Below, piece after piece: positions 34,634-44,067 of a stretch of DNA of 64,000 nt. Position 1 is the stretch's first letter. Every line of letters begins with the position of its first letter. The notes below the pieces were generated by a model. The model did no database searches, was not told where the DNA came from, and saw only the letters and a list, made by a program, of their open reading frames with translations. The translations under genes and the position numbers were made by a program. Origin of the DNA: Gloeocapsa sp. PCC 7428 (GTDB lineage: Bacteria > Cyanobacteriota > Cyanobacteriia > Cyanobacteriales > Chroococcidiopsidaceae); assembly GCF_000317555.1 (NCBI RefSeq), contig NC_019746.1, positions 1 through 64,000 on the forward strand, in the 5' to 3' direction.

Positions 34634-35341
34634 TCACCCCTCACCCCTCACTCCTCTTGAATGCTTCATTGCTAATGTCAGCCCATCGGCGATCGCCACT
34701 AAACTCAGTGCAACTCTCGAATCGTGATGTAGCTTGTCATTCAACTCGCGAATTGCGATCGTACACTTATCATCATCAAAATCAGGATCGACAACTCTGC
34801 CACACCAAAGCACATTATCAATCGCAATCAATCCACCTAGACGGATGAGTTGCAGAGATTTCTCATAATAATCCTTGTACTCGACTTTATCAGCATCAAT
34901 GAAGACAAAATCAAATGTTTCTGCCTGTCCAGCCAATAGCAGTTGATCCAGCGTTTCGAGTGCTGGAGCAAGCCGCAAATCAATTTTGTGCTCAATACCA
35001 GCAGCTTGCCAATAGCGACAGGCGATCGCGGTATCCTCTTCACTCACATCACACGTTACTAAAGTGCCATCGTTGGGTAATGCTAAGGCAATCCATAGGG
35101 CGCTGTAACCTGTGAATGTACCAATTTCTAGCGCTTTTTTAGCTTTCATCAGTTGAACCAACAGTGCAATAAACTGTCCTTGATCGGGAGAAATTTGCAT
35201 ATCGCCATCAGGATGCTGTGCCATTTCCTGACGCAGTTGAGTCAAAATTTCATGTTCGCGCAGCGATACAGACAGCAAGTATTCGTAGAGATCAGGTTGG
35301 AGTTCTCCAGTGGCATCGGTGACGAGGCTTTTGTTAGACAT
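34634..35341 (-). CDS. Class I O-methyltransferase, caffeoyl-CoA type
   Basis: A 235-residue SAM-dependent methyltransferase of the CCoAOMT/COMT family. It shows ALEIGTFTGYSALWIALALP (motif I), VFIDADKVEYKDYYE (metal-binding Asp) and GGLIAIDNVLWCGRV, with the second metal-binding Asp. Enzymes of this family use a divalent cation and methylate catechol-like hydroxyls. It starts behind an AGGAG site. Upstream, at 35373, lies a MITE that may have brought or altered its promoter. It stands alone on the minus strand and may tailor a catechol product or act in general metabolism. Confidence 0.9.
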   Translation of the reverse strand: MSNKSLVTDATGELQPDLYEYLLSVSLREHEILTQLRQEMAQHPDGDMQISPDQGQFIALLVQLMKAKKALEIGTFTGYSALWIALALPNDGTLVTCDVSEEDTAIACRYWQAAGIEHKIDLRLAPALETLDQLLLAGQAETFDFVFIDADKVEYKDYYEKSLQLIRLGGLIAIDNVLWCGRVVDPDFDDDKCTIAIRELNDKLHHDSRVALSLVAIADGLTLAMKHSRGVRGEG

Positions 35342-35372
35342 TGTAGTATTCTCCTACAATAAAGGCATTAGT

Positions 35373-35539
35373 TAGACCTCCTGCATGAATCGCACTCTTC
35401 CTCCGACTGAAGTCGGGGCTACCCAAGCAAAGTGTACCTTCGTACATTAAAACAAGACTTGTAGCAGTAAGTCCACGGAGGTGGACTTTGTTTGTCTAGT
35501 AGCGAATTTATTCGCACTCACATTCATGCAGGAGGTCTA
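35373..35539. mobile_element. MITE, 167 bp, related to the IS5-type element at 61614
   Basis: Perfect 18-bp terminal inverted repeats, TAGACCTCCTGCATGAAT, lie at 35373-35390 and 35522-35539. The TIRs match the ends of the IS at 61614-62575. The interior is non-coding and holds short palindromes (GACTGAAGTC; AGTCCACGGAGGTGGACTT). The outer TA may be a target duplication. With it, the gap 35342-35733 contains no gene that I can see. Confidence 0.85.
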
Positions 35540-35733
35540 TTCTTTCAATAGTGGTGTAGGCGATGGTATCTAAGCAGCGATGAACTTTCCTGTTCTAATG
35601 ACACACCTACAGCGCGAAACTCTCTACTGATACAACAAACAAAGCGAACCTTATTTAACACCTAAAAAACAACTTGCACGCGATCGCGAACAGTTTGGTG
35701 GATTGCCATAAGAAAGAGATTAGTAAATTAGAG

Positions 35734-36027
35734 ATGAAGACATTAGACGATCTCAAGCAAATTCTGAATCAGAGTAAACTGCTGTTGTGGGAACAGTATC
35801 GAGTAGCGGTGTTGGGCATTTTTGGCTCCTATGCGCGGGGCGAACAAACCGCAGCTAGCGATCTTGACATTTTGATTGATTATGAGAAGGCTCCAACATT
35901 ATTCCAACTTGTGGAGTTGCGAGACTATCTCAGTGAGAAAGTCGGCTTAAAGGTTGATCTAGTGACTAAAAACGGTCTTAGACCAAGAATTCAGGCGCGT
36001 GTTTTATCAGAAGTCATTTATTTATGA
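35734..36027 (+). CDS. MNT-type nucleotidyltransferase (MntA antitoxin family)
   Basis: A 97-residue minimal nucleotidyltransferase. The signature GSYARGEQTAASDLDILIDY gives the GSx10DxD catalytic site. MntA-like proteins AMPylate and neutralise a HEPN RNase encoded next to them. The start chosen is the Met of MKTLDDLK; longer upstream starts exist but lack support. The stop overlaps the HEPN start (ATGA) at 36024, as usual for this pair. The partner is broken. Confidence 0.88.
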   Translation: MKTLDDLKQILNQSKLLLWEQYRVAVLGIFGSYARGEQTAASDLDILIDYEKAPTLFQLVELRDYLSEKVGLKVDLVTKNGLRPRIQARVLSEVIYL

Positions 36028-36364
36028 CGAAATGCTCTCTATTAGAATATCTCGATGATATTTTAGAGACAATCTCTGACATTGAAACTTTCACTGATGC
36101 TGTTGACTTTGATGCATTTCAAGGAAATTGAGAGAAGATTTTAGCTGTTGTTAAGTCAATTGAAATTCTGAAAGAGGCAGTCAAAAAAATTCCTGATGAA
36201 ATTCGTGCAGAATATCCACAAGTTCCCTGGCGATCAATTGCTGGAATGATGATATTTTGGTACATGAATATTGGGGGGTTGATGTTGCTGTTGTCTGGTC
36301 TACGGTTGAAGAAGGCATTTCACCTCTAAAGGCTGTTATTACTGAAATTAGACAAAGCTTTTAA
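36024..36364 (+). pseudogene. Broken HEPN toxin partner of MntA
   Basis: The frame opens MTKCSLLEYLDDILETISDIETF and hits an in-frame TGA at codon 36. Past that stop the same frame continues to GAVKKIPDEIRAEYPQVPWRSIAGM-like sequence, then shifts. In the other frame DILVHEYWGVDVAVVWSTVEEGISPLKAVITE is readable. The expected Rx4-6H catalytic motif falls exactly at the disrupted GGAATGATGATATTTTGG stretch. At least one nonsense and one frameshift are present, so the toxin is likely dead. Confidence 0.8.
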
Positions 36365-36521
36365 CAGTTTGCTTATACTTTGTTTGAGCACTGAATAGAG
36401 TTTTTGCCAGAAGCGGTTGGGAGAATTTCCCTATAAAATACGTGCGTCGGTTTTGAGTTTGCCGTTGCTCATGTTGTGAACAGTTGATTAGTGATAAGAT
36501 TTGCAGATAAAGAGGGTGTGT

Positions 36522-37528
36522 TTAGGGCTGATCGACTAGATATTTATGAAGATCGTCAATTATTCGATTAGCCACTAAATAAGGTGGACCTTCCCAATAA
36601 ACTTCATATACTCGGTTATTTTTTACCGCTTGCAACTGTGATGCTATAGGATGTTTTAAGAAAGATGAAATCTCATCAGAGCGTCCTAGCCAGGAATTTC
36701 TGACAAACAAAACATCGGCATCGTGTTCAGGCAAAGTTTCAATATTTGACAGCCAGCCTTCTGTCTTTTTATTTTGTTGGAGTGGTGGACGGCGTAAACC
36801 TATGTCATTCAAAACTCGATTATCAAAATCTGTATCCGAAAAAATAAAATTTTGCCCATCAACCTCAATTGCAGATATGGTGATGTTCTCTAATTTGTCT
36901 CCTAATTGTTGCCGCAGTTTTTGAACTTTCTTCTGATACTCCGTTTGAAGTTCTTCTTCACTATCGCTCTTGCCTAGAATCTGAGCAAGATATCTTGACC
37001 TAAAAAAGAATCATCTCTAGGTTCTATTAGCACTGTGGGCGCAATTGCCGAAAGTTGATCGTAACCGTAGCTTTCTTGCCATGCCAGTCCTAAAATTAGA
37101 TCGGGCTTAAGAAGAAGAATAGCTTCTATTGAAGGTTGACTCATACCACTCACTTTTGGAATATCGCCGACCCATTCAGGTGGAATTCCTCGAAAATCTT
37201 CACCTCCTCCGTGATCCCAATAGACAGCGCCAATTGGTTTGACACCTAATTCCAACACAGCACCAAGCACCGCATCGTGTAAGACGACGATCCTTTGGGG
37301 GTTAACTGGAATTTCGACTTCACCTAAAGCATGGCTCACTACTTGCGTTTCTATTGATGATTGCGTTGCGGTTAATTTAGTTTGGTTTTGCTTAAGCTGC
37401 AATGTGTTACTTTGGCAAGCTGAGACGACTAAAACAGCTATTGTTACCAGAAACAGTGCTAGAAACTTGTAACTGCTGCTGAGCGATCGCCTCCACCACT
37501 TCATCGCATTGTTGATATACTTGTTCAT
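36522..37528 (-). pseudogene. Siderophore-binding lipoprotein (FecB/FepB-like), frameshifted
   Basis: The N-terminal part (37528 to about 36974) has a signal peptide with a lipobox-like VVSAC, then the periplasmic binding fold: NPQRIVVLHDAVLGAVLELGVKPIG and IEAILLLKPDLILGLAW. The frame breaks near 36988, at GATATCTTGCTCAG. The C-terminal half continues in another frame, with LAQILGKSDSEEELQ and then ETLPEHDADVLFVRN...YLVANRIIDDLHKYL. One added base restores a normal-length protein. It would capture ferric siderophores for an ABC importer, which is not in the window. Sequencing error is a real alternative to decay. Confidence 0.85.
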
Positions 37529-37625
37529 TGGTATTCACTACACAAATTACCTTCACTTCAAGGAATTGTTGCGGTTCTTTGTTGTATTCAATTACTTTCA
37601 AATCGAAAGCGACTCTTCCCATCAA
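37407..37625 (-). CDS. Possible small protein overlapping the fecB-like start
   Basis: A 72-residue frame beginning MMGRVAFDLKVIEYNKEPQQFLEVKVICVV. Its ATG overlaps the stop of the DUF5615 gene, as in a tight operon, but its 3' half overlaps the signal-peptide region of the fecB-like gene in another frame. The composition looks protein-like, yet I recognise no family. Low confidence. Confidence 0.3.
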   Translation of the reverse strand: MMGRVAFDLKVIEYNKEPQQFLEVKVICVVNTNEQVYQQCDEVVEAIAQQQLQVSSTVSGNNSCFSRLSLPK

Positions 37626-37954
37626 CTGAGAGCCAGAACTGATTCCAGCGGGTCTGCAACAAATCGATGTATTTCTTCCTGAGACCTGTTTATCAAGGCA
37701 ACCAATTCAGCACGGGTGCAGTTACCAATGCGAAGCCAGACTAGCTTGGGCGGATGCCCGTATAGGACGCTACGTTGGTAAAAGTCAGAATCTTTGGAAA
37801 CAATGGTGAAATCACGATCGCGAGCATAGTCCCAAATTGCTTGATCGGTAAACCCTTTGAGACCGCAATCTCGAACGTGCAGACTTCCTGGAAATTGAGA
37901 TGAGAGTATTTCGGGTAGCTTGGGCGATAGATTCTCATCGAACAGTAGCTTCAT
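37622..37954 (-). CDS. DUF5615 PIN-like protein (putative toxin)
   Basis: A 110-residue protein of the DUF5615 (PIN-like) family. It begins MKLLFDENLSPKLPEIL, with conserved acidic residues in ARDRDFTIVSKDSDF that resemble the PIN nuclease site. In cyanobacteria such proteins are routinely encoded after a DUF433 protein, as here, where the genes overlap by 20 bp. The pair is thought to be toxin-antitoxin-like. The function is inferred from the family only. Confidence 0.85.
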   Translation of the reverse strand: MKLLFDENLSPKLPEILSSQFPGSLHVRDCGLKGFTDQAIWDYARDRDFTIVSKDSDFYQRSVLYGHPPKLVWLRIGNCTRAELVALINRSQEEIHRFVADPLESVLALS

Positions 37955-38174
37955 CAGGAAGAATAACTAAACGACGATCGCGATCAGCAGCAAAGGCAAA
38001 ACAGGCTTGAATATCTGCTAGGGTTAAGTCAGGAAAATCGTCTAGGACTTCAGCGATCGTCATGCCACCCCCCAAATAATCAAACACATCTGTGACGGTG
38101 ATGCGAGTACCACGAATACAGGGTTTTCCACTGCGGATGCGTGGATCGATGACAATGCGTTCTTGATAATTCAT
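37935..38174 (-). CDS. DUF433 protein (putative antitoxin)
   Basis: A 79-residue DUF433 protein starting MNYQERIVIDPRIRSGKPCIRGTRITV, with a helix-turn-helix-like C-terminal half (MTIAEVLDDFPDLTLADIQACFAFAADR). I chose the internal Met (38174) over a start 12 codons upstream because the family begins there. It overlaps the following DUF5615 gene. Confidence 0.87.
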   Translation of the reverse strand: MNYQERIVIDPRIRSGKPCIRGTRITVTDVFDYLGGGMTIAEVLDDFPDLTLADIQACFAFAADRDRRLVILPDEATVR

Positions 38175-38260
38175 GGCAAGAGAACCACTGAGACACCCAT
38201 AGTTTAGCACTTGGTTCTAACCCTATTATTCCTACTCTCATTCTTCACTCCCTTCTTTAA

Positions 38261-40893
38261 CTAAAACTCCCACGAAATTGTGCCCTGCACCGTCAACGGT
38301 TCGCTATAAAAAACATCAAACGCGCTACCAGTCTCAAAATAGTCAATGTCAAATAAGTTTTTGATGTTGAGAGCCGCGCGAAATCGGTTGCGTCTGTAGA
38401 AGATGGCTGCATCCGTCGTGAAATAGCTAGGTATTTTCAGAAATGTATTAGGTAATTCCCCTTCTCTTTCGCCGACAAATAAGAATCCTAAGCCGAATCC
38501 TAAGCCCTGCAATGAACCCTGTTGAATTTCATAGGTTGTCCACAGGTTAAAGGTGTTTTGAGGGATACGAGTCAAGCGATCGCCCACGGGAAGGAAATTG
38601 TCTTGGGTGATTTGGGCATCGGTATAGGCATAGCCCGCAATAATGTTCCATCCTGGCAAAATCTCTCCCCCAAGACTTAGTTCAAATCCTCGACTACGCT
38701 GCTCTCCAGTCTGAATCGAAAATTGACCAGGAGGTACACCAGGTCTGGTGTCTTCCGTCAAAACGTTGGAACGGGTGAGGTTATAAAAGGCTAGGGTTGC
38801 GGAAAGTCGGTCATTCAAGTCAGCTTTCACCCCGATTTCGTACTGAGTCCCGCGCTCTGGTTGAAAGGTATCTCCTTCAAAGGAGATTCCAGATACTGGA
38901 TTAAAGGCGCGACTGTAGCTAGCATAGAGGGAAATGGGTTCGATGGGCTGATAGACAATGCCCGTACGGGGGCTAAAGGCATTACCAGATAATCCTACCT
39001 CAGTATCAGCAAGGTGATCCCTCGTGGTTTGACTGAAAGTGTCAAACCGCAGACCGAGTAGCAGCTTTAGATTATCAACCAGAGTTACCTGGTCTTGAAC
39101 ATAAATGCCCAGTACATCTGTTAAAGAAAGATTATCATACGGAAAAGTAACTTCATCACGAGACTGATCGTATACTGGATTGAACACATCGATGGGAGCG
39201 GCTTCACCAAAAACACCAGTTTGAGAGTCCCTTCGGTGGCTGAGATTAAACCCTGTGACTAATTGATGGCGAATACTGCCTGTGGCAAACTCACCGACAA
39301 TGTAAGTGTCAACGTTGAAGTAGTTTGTAAATTCGTCATCATTGTCATAATCTTGGTAGTACCTCTCTGCAGTACGTTGATCGGCTGCTAATCCATTAAA
39401 TCCAATTGCTTCTCTTTGTGAGTTATAACGGGAGAATCTGAAGGCATTGCGAATCTGCCAATTCTCACTCAACTGATGTTCCAGATTGTAACCTGCTCGA
39501 ATGGAATAGGTATTGTCTTGGGTATCTGGTCCAGAAATAGAGCGATTACGCGGGATTCTGCCATTGGGATTGGGCAAGATAGTTCCCTCGACTGGTAAAC
39601 CTGTCTGAGCAAACGTTTTGGGTCGAGCGAGATACTCAGCTTCTAATGTGAGTCTGGTGCGATCGCTGATTTGCCAAGCTAGAACAGGTGCAACAAAATA
39701 TTGCTGTTCATCATAGAAGTCAACAAAGCTTTCTGTCGTCAGAGCCGCCAGGTTCAACCGATACAACACCGTTCTACTATCGTTGAGTGGACCCGAAAGT
39801 CTAGTGCACCGCTATAAAAGTTGAAACTGCCCGCAGCAGCTTCCAGGGAATAGTAGAGTTCACTCAACGGCTGCTTAGTGACATAGTTGACGATTCCTCC
39901 TAACGAACCTTGACCGTAGAGAACGGAGGCAGGTCCTCTAAGGACTTCAATCTGTTCAATGTTAGCGGTATTAACACCAGAGGCATAACTTATGGGGTCT
40001 CTTAACCCGTTTCTTAGAGTATCAAATTGAGCATCAAAGCCTCGGATATTAAATCGGATATTAGCACTCCTAGATGCTGATAAGTTTCCCTGCGATCCCC
40101 CAGGTATATTTCTAAGGGCTTCGTTTACGTTCCTTACCTGCCGATCGCGTAGGACTTCTTGAGGTACGACCTGAATTGATTGGGGAATATCGCGCAGAGG
40201 GGTGTCGGTTCGTGTCGCTGTACTAGCATCCGGTACGCGATATCCTGTATCTTGCTGTCCGGTCACTAAAATCTCAATCAAATCATCCTGTTGTGCTGCT
40301 GGTGTTTCCTGCGGTGTTTCACTCGTCGGCTGCTCACCTTCCGGCTGCTGTGGCTGCATTGCCGTTGTTGCAGGTGTCAAACCAAAAATCAACCCTTCGT
40401 CACTGTCAAATAACTCAACTGTTGGCAATTCTGTTTCACCCACTACTGTCACCCGAATCGTATTGGCATCAAGGTTTATCACCGTTATCTCAGTAATCCT
40501 TTCAACTGGTTTTTCCGAGCGAAATACAAACGCCTCGCCATTGGGTAAACGCAATTGAGCATTGGGAATATCAGCGATAAAGTTATTCTCAACACTGCGA
40601 TCGCTAATTTGCAGTTGTTCGCCTTGAGTTGTTTGTAATATCACCTCCACACCTTTCTCAGTGGGATTAGCTTGCACTCCCGTTACTTGCACTACTGAAT
40701 TTTGTGCGATTTGAGACAACCATTCCTTAACCGTTGTGGTGGGTTGTTGAATATCATTAAGATGGGGAAGTTGCGACTCGGACAAACTATCATTGCGATC
40801 GCGCATCACCTCTGCGCTTGCAGGAGTCGTCAGCAACAGCAACGGCAACACTCTACCAATTAACCAAACTAGCCGCACGTTGTTCATAAATTC
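38261..40893 (-). pseudogene. AMIN-domain TonB-dependent siderophore receptor, frameshifted
   Basis: The first part (start near 40893, MNNVRLVWLIG, with a signal peptide) has an AMIN domain (QVTGVQANPTEKGVEVIL...), a TonB-box region and the plug (TPLRDIPQSIQVVPQEVLRDRQ...VLRGPASVLYGQGSLGGIVNYVTKQP). The frame breaks near 39797, in a run of T where one base seems to be missing. Restoring it gives DFSGPLNDSRTVLYRLN and leads into the 500-residue beta-barrel, which ends TISWEF with a terminal Phe as outer-membrane proteins should. The intact protein would import a ferric siderophore. Earlier starts up to 40968 exist but lack a signal sequence. Confidence 0.9.
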
Positions 40894-41091
40894 CTCGCAC
40901 CAAATCCCCGCTTGTCTGTGGCTTGCGATCGCCCACAAAATTAGATAGCAAATATTCTCAACAAACACTACGACAAAGACACCAGCGATTGCTAGTGCTT
41001 TTGTGTTCGAGACGGATTTTTTTTGTCTTCAAGGCGGATTTTTTATTAATGGAGGCAGGAAGCAGGAGGTTAGAATATCAATACAAAAGTG

Positions 41092-41772
41092 ATGGTAAAT
41101 AGCCCAGGAGTCTCAGTGATGGTTATTGTTGCACCAGAACCAAAAGCTGAATTTCAACCTGTTGGCGAACAACGGGTAGTGTTGCGGGGAGTGTCCTGGG
41201 AGGCATATTTGCAAATCCTGGATGCGCTACCTCAATCTCGTGGTTCTCGGTTAACCTATGACAATGAAGTGTTGGAAATCACAGTGCCGCTGGAAGATCA
41301 TGAGTTTTCGGTTCGTTTAATAGAGTGTTTCCTGCGGACGCTGGTTGAACTAATGAGAATGCGAATTAAAACAATCGGTTCAACCACGATGAACTACCCT
41401 CAACTCAAAAAAGGCGCAGAACCTGATAGTGCTTACTATATTCAAAATCAATCGCTGGTGAAAGGTCGGAATGTGGATTTCAGCCAAGACCCCCCACCTG
41501 ATTTAGTGGTAGAGGTAGATATTACTCACACGGATATTGCCAAAAATCAATTCTATTCCAGGATTGGAGTACCAGAGTTTTGGCGGTTTGATGGCAAAAT
41601 TTGGCGGATTTACCAGCTTCAGGAAGGGGTTTATGTGGAGGTTGAAGTCAGCCCGACGTTTCCACAAGTGCCGAAAGAACAACTGTATGCGTTTCTAAAG
41701 CAAGCGAAAGAAGATGAAATTGAAGCGGTACAGTCTTTACGAACCTGGTGGCATAGCCAAGAGAAAGGTTAG
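41092..41772 (+). CDS. Uma2-family (DUF820) protein, PD-(D/E)XK nuclease fold
   Basis: A 226-residue Uma2 protein, a family greatly expanded in cyanobacteria. The nuclease-like core is visible: EPDSAYYIQNQ, then PPPDLVVEVDITHTDIAKNQFYSRIGVPEFWRFDG, with the E-V-D and following polar residues of a PD-(D/E)XK site. The biological role of the family is unclear; some members are linked with mobile DNA. It stands alone between the receptor and the AraC regulator. Confidence 0.85.
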   Translation: MVNSPGVSVMVIVAPEPKAEFQPVGEQRVVLRGVSWEAYLQILDALPQSRGSRLTYDNEVLEITVPLEDHEFSVRLIECFLRTLVELMRMRIKTIGSTTMNYPQLKKGAEPDSAYYIQNQSLVKGRNVDFSQDPPPDLVVEVDITHTDIAKNQFYSRIGVPEFWRFDGKIWRIYQLQEGVYVEVEVSPTFPQVPKEQLYAFLKQAKEDEIEAVQSLRTWWHSQEKG

Positions 41773-41800
41773 AAGCGATGCCTGCTGCCTCTTGCCCCAT

Positions 41801-42820
41801 TCAAACAATCTTGCGGCTAATTTGCCGTTGCCACAACCTGGGGCTAGTGCCAAACTGGCGTCGAAATGCGGCGGTGAAACTGCTGCGGCTTTGATAACCT
41901 ACTGCGATTGCCACCTCTTCAATCGACATTTCGGTATCGCTCAACAATTGCCGTGCCAACTCCAAGCGCTGTTCTCGAAGACAGCCAAATGGCGTTGTCC
42001 CTAAAACTTGACGAAAACCCTGCTTGAGCTTGTAGTCATTCAACCCCACCTGTCGTGCTAGTTCCACGAGCGATGGGGGATGCATCAAGTTTTGTGCCAA
42101 AATTGCTTTAGCATAATGTACTCGCTCCACATCATCAGAGCGTAGCAAAAGCCGCTGAGGAGTTGTTTTGTCTTGTTCTAGCCATTGGGCAAATTGTAGC
42201 GAGAGTAGTTCTAAAGCTTGACTTTCTAAATAAACCTGCTTGGTAAATCCTTGATAAGGACAATGCAACAATCGCTGCAACACCCGCTGCATTTCAGGAG
42301 TCGTTTGTCCTAGTGGACGGTGAAAAAAGGGTCGCGTGTCGCCTTCTAAAAATTGCTGTAATTCGGGCGCGAGAGAGGCAATGTGTTCTGTACCAAACGC
42401 TCGCAAACGCTCAGGCTGCAACCAAATCATCACAGAATGCGATCGCTCTTTCCCAGAATAAGCTTCGATTTCTTCTGTATCGGGTAAACAATAAAGATAA
42501 TTTTGACCAGCTTGCTCAACATATTCATCGGCAATCCCGCGTGTCTGAACGTTGGAACAACCTGCTAAATAAAATTTAGCCGTTAACGGAAATTGGTCAT
42601 TGTGGTTTCGCTGCAACGACCAATTAGATCTATATTGCTCATTTTGAATTTGAATTTCTAGCGACCAACTCAACCCAAACCATCGCCGCTGTCCTTGCCC
42701 TAACCAAGATGGACACGACTCGACCTCTTCAGCACCATCCCAATGCGATGTCATATCACCGCTTTGCTTGCTTTCTTCCCACCGTTGATCGAAGGTAGCT
42801 TCCGTGAACGATGTCATCAT
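41801..42820 (-). CDS. AraC-family transcriptional regulator, PchR-like
   Basis: A 339-residue regulator with a variable N-terminal sensing domain and a C-terminal AraC DNA-binding domain with two helix-turn-helix motifs (LARQVGLNDYKLKQGFRQVLGTTPFGCL and SIEEVAIAVGYQSRSSFTAAFRRQFGTSPRLWQRQ). PchR-type regulators respond to a siderophore and activate its receptor and biosynthesis genes. The next-but-one gene on the same strand is the TonB receptor, which fits that role. A siderophore ligand is inference. Confidence 0.9.
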   Translation of the reverse strand: MMTSFTEATFDQRWEESKQSGDMTSHWDGAEEVESCPSWLGQGQRRWFGLSWSLEIQIQNEQYRSNWSLQRNHNDQFPLTAKFYLAGCSNVQTRGIADEYVEQAGQNYLYCLPDTEEIEAYSGKERSHSVMIWLQPERLRAFGTEHIASLAPELQQFLEGDTRPFFHRPLGQTTPEMQRVLQRLLHCPYQGFTKQVYLESQALELLSLQFAQWLEQDKTTPQRLLLRSDDVERVHYAKAILAQNLMHPPSLVELARQVGLNDYKLKQGFRQVLGTTPFGCLREQRLELARQLLSDTEMSIEEVAIAVGYQSRSSFTAAFRRQFGTSPRLWQRQISRKIV

Positions 42821-43191
42821 AATTCAAGGCAAGTGACGTCAATTGTCATTAGTTTAAGTTTCTTAAGAATCTTTGTCAAAAAACAGTAATTTAATGACAC
42901 GATGCGATCGCGTTGCTGTCATCGTGACGACTCTCCTTATCGATACGACTGCGTACACACAAGCGATCAAATTAGCCAGAGTACCTAACGAACCGTCCCT
43001 AACGCTGTTAACAAGCATTTTTCCTTATCTTCTCCCCCCAGAATTGAGGGAAAGCGAGATCGAGTGGAAACCGTTCAAAGTCCCCCACGTGTGGGAGATT
43101 TAGGAGGCTAAAAAGACTGGAGCAAAGCCCGTATTGACTTGTGTGTACAGCGTAGAACGAGCGTCTAGCGTGAGACTTCTGGCAACAATAG
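42821..43191. repeat. Gene-free 371-bp spacer with nested palindromes
   Basis: No convincing gene. Inverted copies of GTACACACAAG (near 42953) and CTTGTGTGTAC (near 43139) bracket about 195 bp. Inside are a CTTCTCCCCCCAGAATTGAGGG palindrome-like segment (43031-43055) and CCCCCACGTGTGGGAG (43083-43098), both in the style of the dispersed repeats. It may be a MITE-like unit. Confidence 0.5.
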
Positions 43192-43605
43192 CTAAAACAA
43201 TTGAAGAATTTGGCGAAAAATAGAAGTCAATTTAGTACACTCCTCTGTACTAGGCGGAGTCATTCCCTCAAACGCCCATTCTCCAATCGTAGAAAACCGC
43301 CATTGCTGCCCACAGTAATCGTACCCCGATGCTTCAATACCAATAGCTTTGTAGGCAGTGGAATTATCCCGATGCAACCGGAGTTGCATTAAGAGACTGC
43401 AACAGTGGCAAGATAAGCTATAAACAGGAAAATGAAATGCAATATCAATAGAATCAGCATCATTAAGCTTAGCCGTTTGCCAATCATCCATTAGCCAAGG
43501 ACTCAAATCTGCTGAGACTTCGGGAAAAGTGTTTTTAAACACATTCACAATAGTTGCAATTTTACTCGCTATTTCAATATTTGTAGCTTGTTCTGTGGCA
43601 TTCAT
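43192..43605 (-). CDS. Protein of unknown function
   Basis: A 137-residue product (from MNATEQATNIEIASKIATIV) with no recognised domain. Its middle has a run of cysteines (VYSLSCHCCSLLMQ) followed by a charged C-terminal half. A start 5 codons upstream is possible. No neighbouring operon partner is intact, because the sequence immediately upstream on the same strand is a gene fragment. Confidence 0.55.
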   Translation of the reverse strand: MNATEQATNIEIASKIATIVNVFKNTFPEVSADLSPWLMDDWQTAKLNDADSIDIAFHFPVYSLSCHCCSLLMQLRLHRDNSTAYKAIGIEASGYDYCGQQWRFSTIGEWAFEGMTPPSTEECTKLTSIFRQILQLF

Positions 43606-43609
43606 AGTT

Positions 43610-43759
43610 TTACAATTCAAAGTTAGGACGACGATCCAACGCAGTTGTGGAAGTTCTTAATTGGGCAGCCTGCCAAACTTCTTGCCAGCGTTCGTTAATC
43701 AGTGCTCTTAAGCGATTGATGTCTTTATGAAATAAGCCATCGCGTTGTGCGGCATGTTA
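43610..43759 (-). pseudogene. C-terminal gene fragment
   Basis: About 49 codons without a start, reading RDGLFHKDINRLRALINER, then WQEVWQAAQLRTSTTALDRR, ending PNFEL and TAA. The composition is clearly protein-like. I do not recognise the parent family. The upstream part is missing where the leader region of the aldolase gene begins. Confidence 0.4.
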
Positions 43760-43880
43760 GTTGCGGTGATCATGGCAATTTAATGACGTGGTAATTAGTA
43801 AAGGACATTTGACTCAAAATTAGCTCGAATTAATTGAAATTGATTTTCACTAATTAAGATTTCCGATTGCTATTTACTTG

Positions 43881-44067
43881 AAGAAAGATGACACTCTCCT
43901 GCTTGAATTGCATTCAAGATGAGGAGAATGCCACTGACCACCTTGTCTTTTTTAAGTGGAGTATCTTGGTATGAACGCTTCGTCTCAAATATTATTGCAA
44001 TAAATTCTTAATTAAGGCAAGATGTTTAGCATCAGATTAAAAAATGCAATACAACAAGGAGCTTTTC
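43881..44067 (+). promoter_or_regulatory. Leader element, copy 2, upstream of the class I aldolase
   Basis: It aligns with 34064-34252 over its full length. A strong hairpin pairs TCTCCT and CTTGAA with TTCAAG and AGGAGA (about 43894-43926). A second pairs CCACCTT with AAGTGG (about 43940-43961). A TTATTGCAATAA palindrome lies near 43992-44003, and the aldolase ribosome binding site (AAGGAG) is near the 3' end. It is probably a 5' leader plus promoter; the family is unknown to me. Confidence 0.6.

Noticed and set aside
34392-34848. Plus-strand frames overlapping the O-methyltransferase and small HTH gene
   Set aside because: They are shadows of better-supported genes.
42873-43103. 76-codon plus-strand frame upstream of the AraC regulator
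   Set aside because: Its second half is made of palindromic repeat sequence and the product resembles nothing; kept as repeat spacer.
43992-44003. TTATTGCAATAA as a definite Fur box
   Set aside because: It is AT-rich and palindromic but does not match the GATAATGATAATCATTATC pattern well enough to call.
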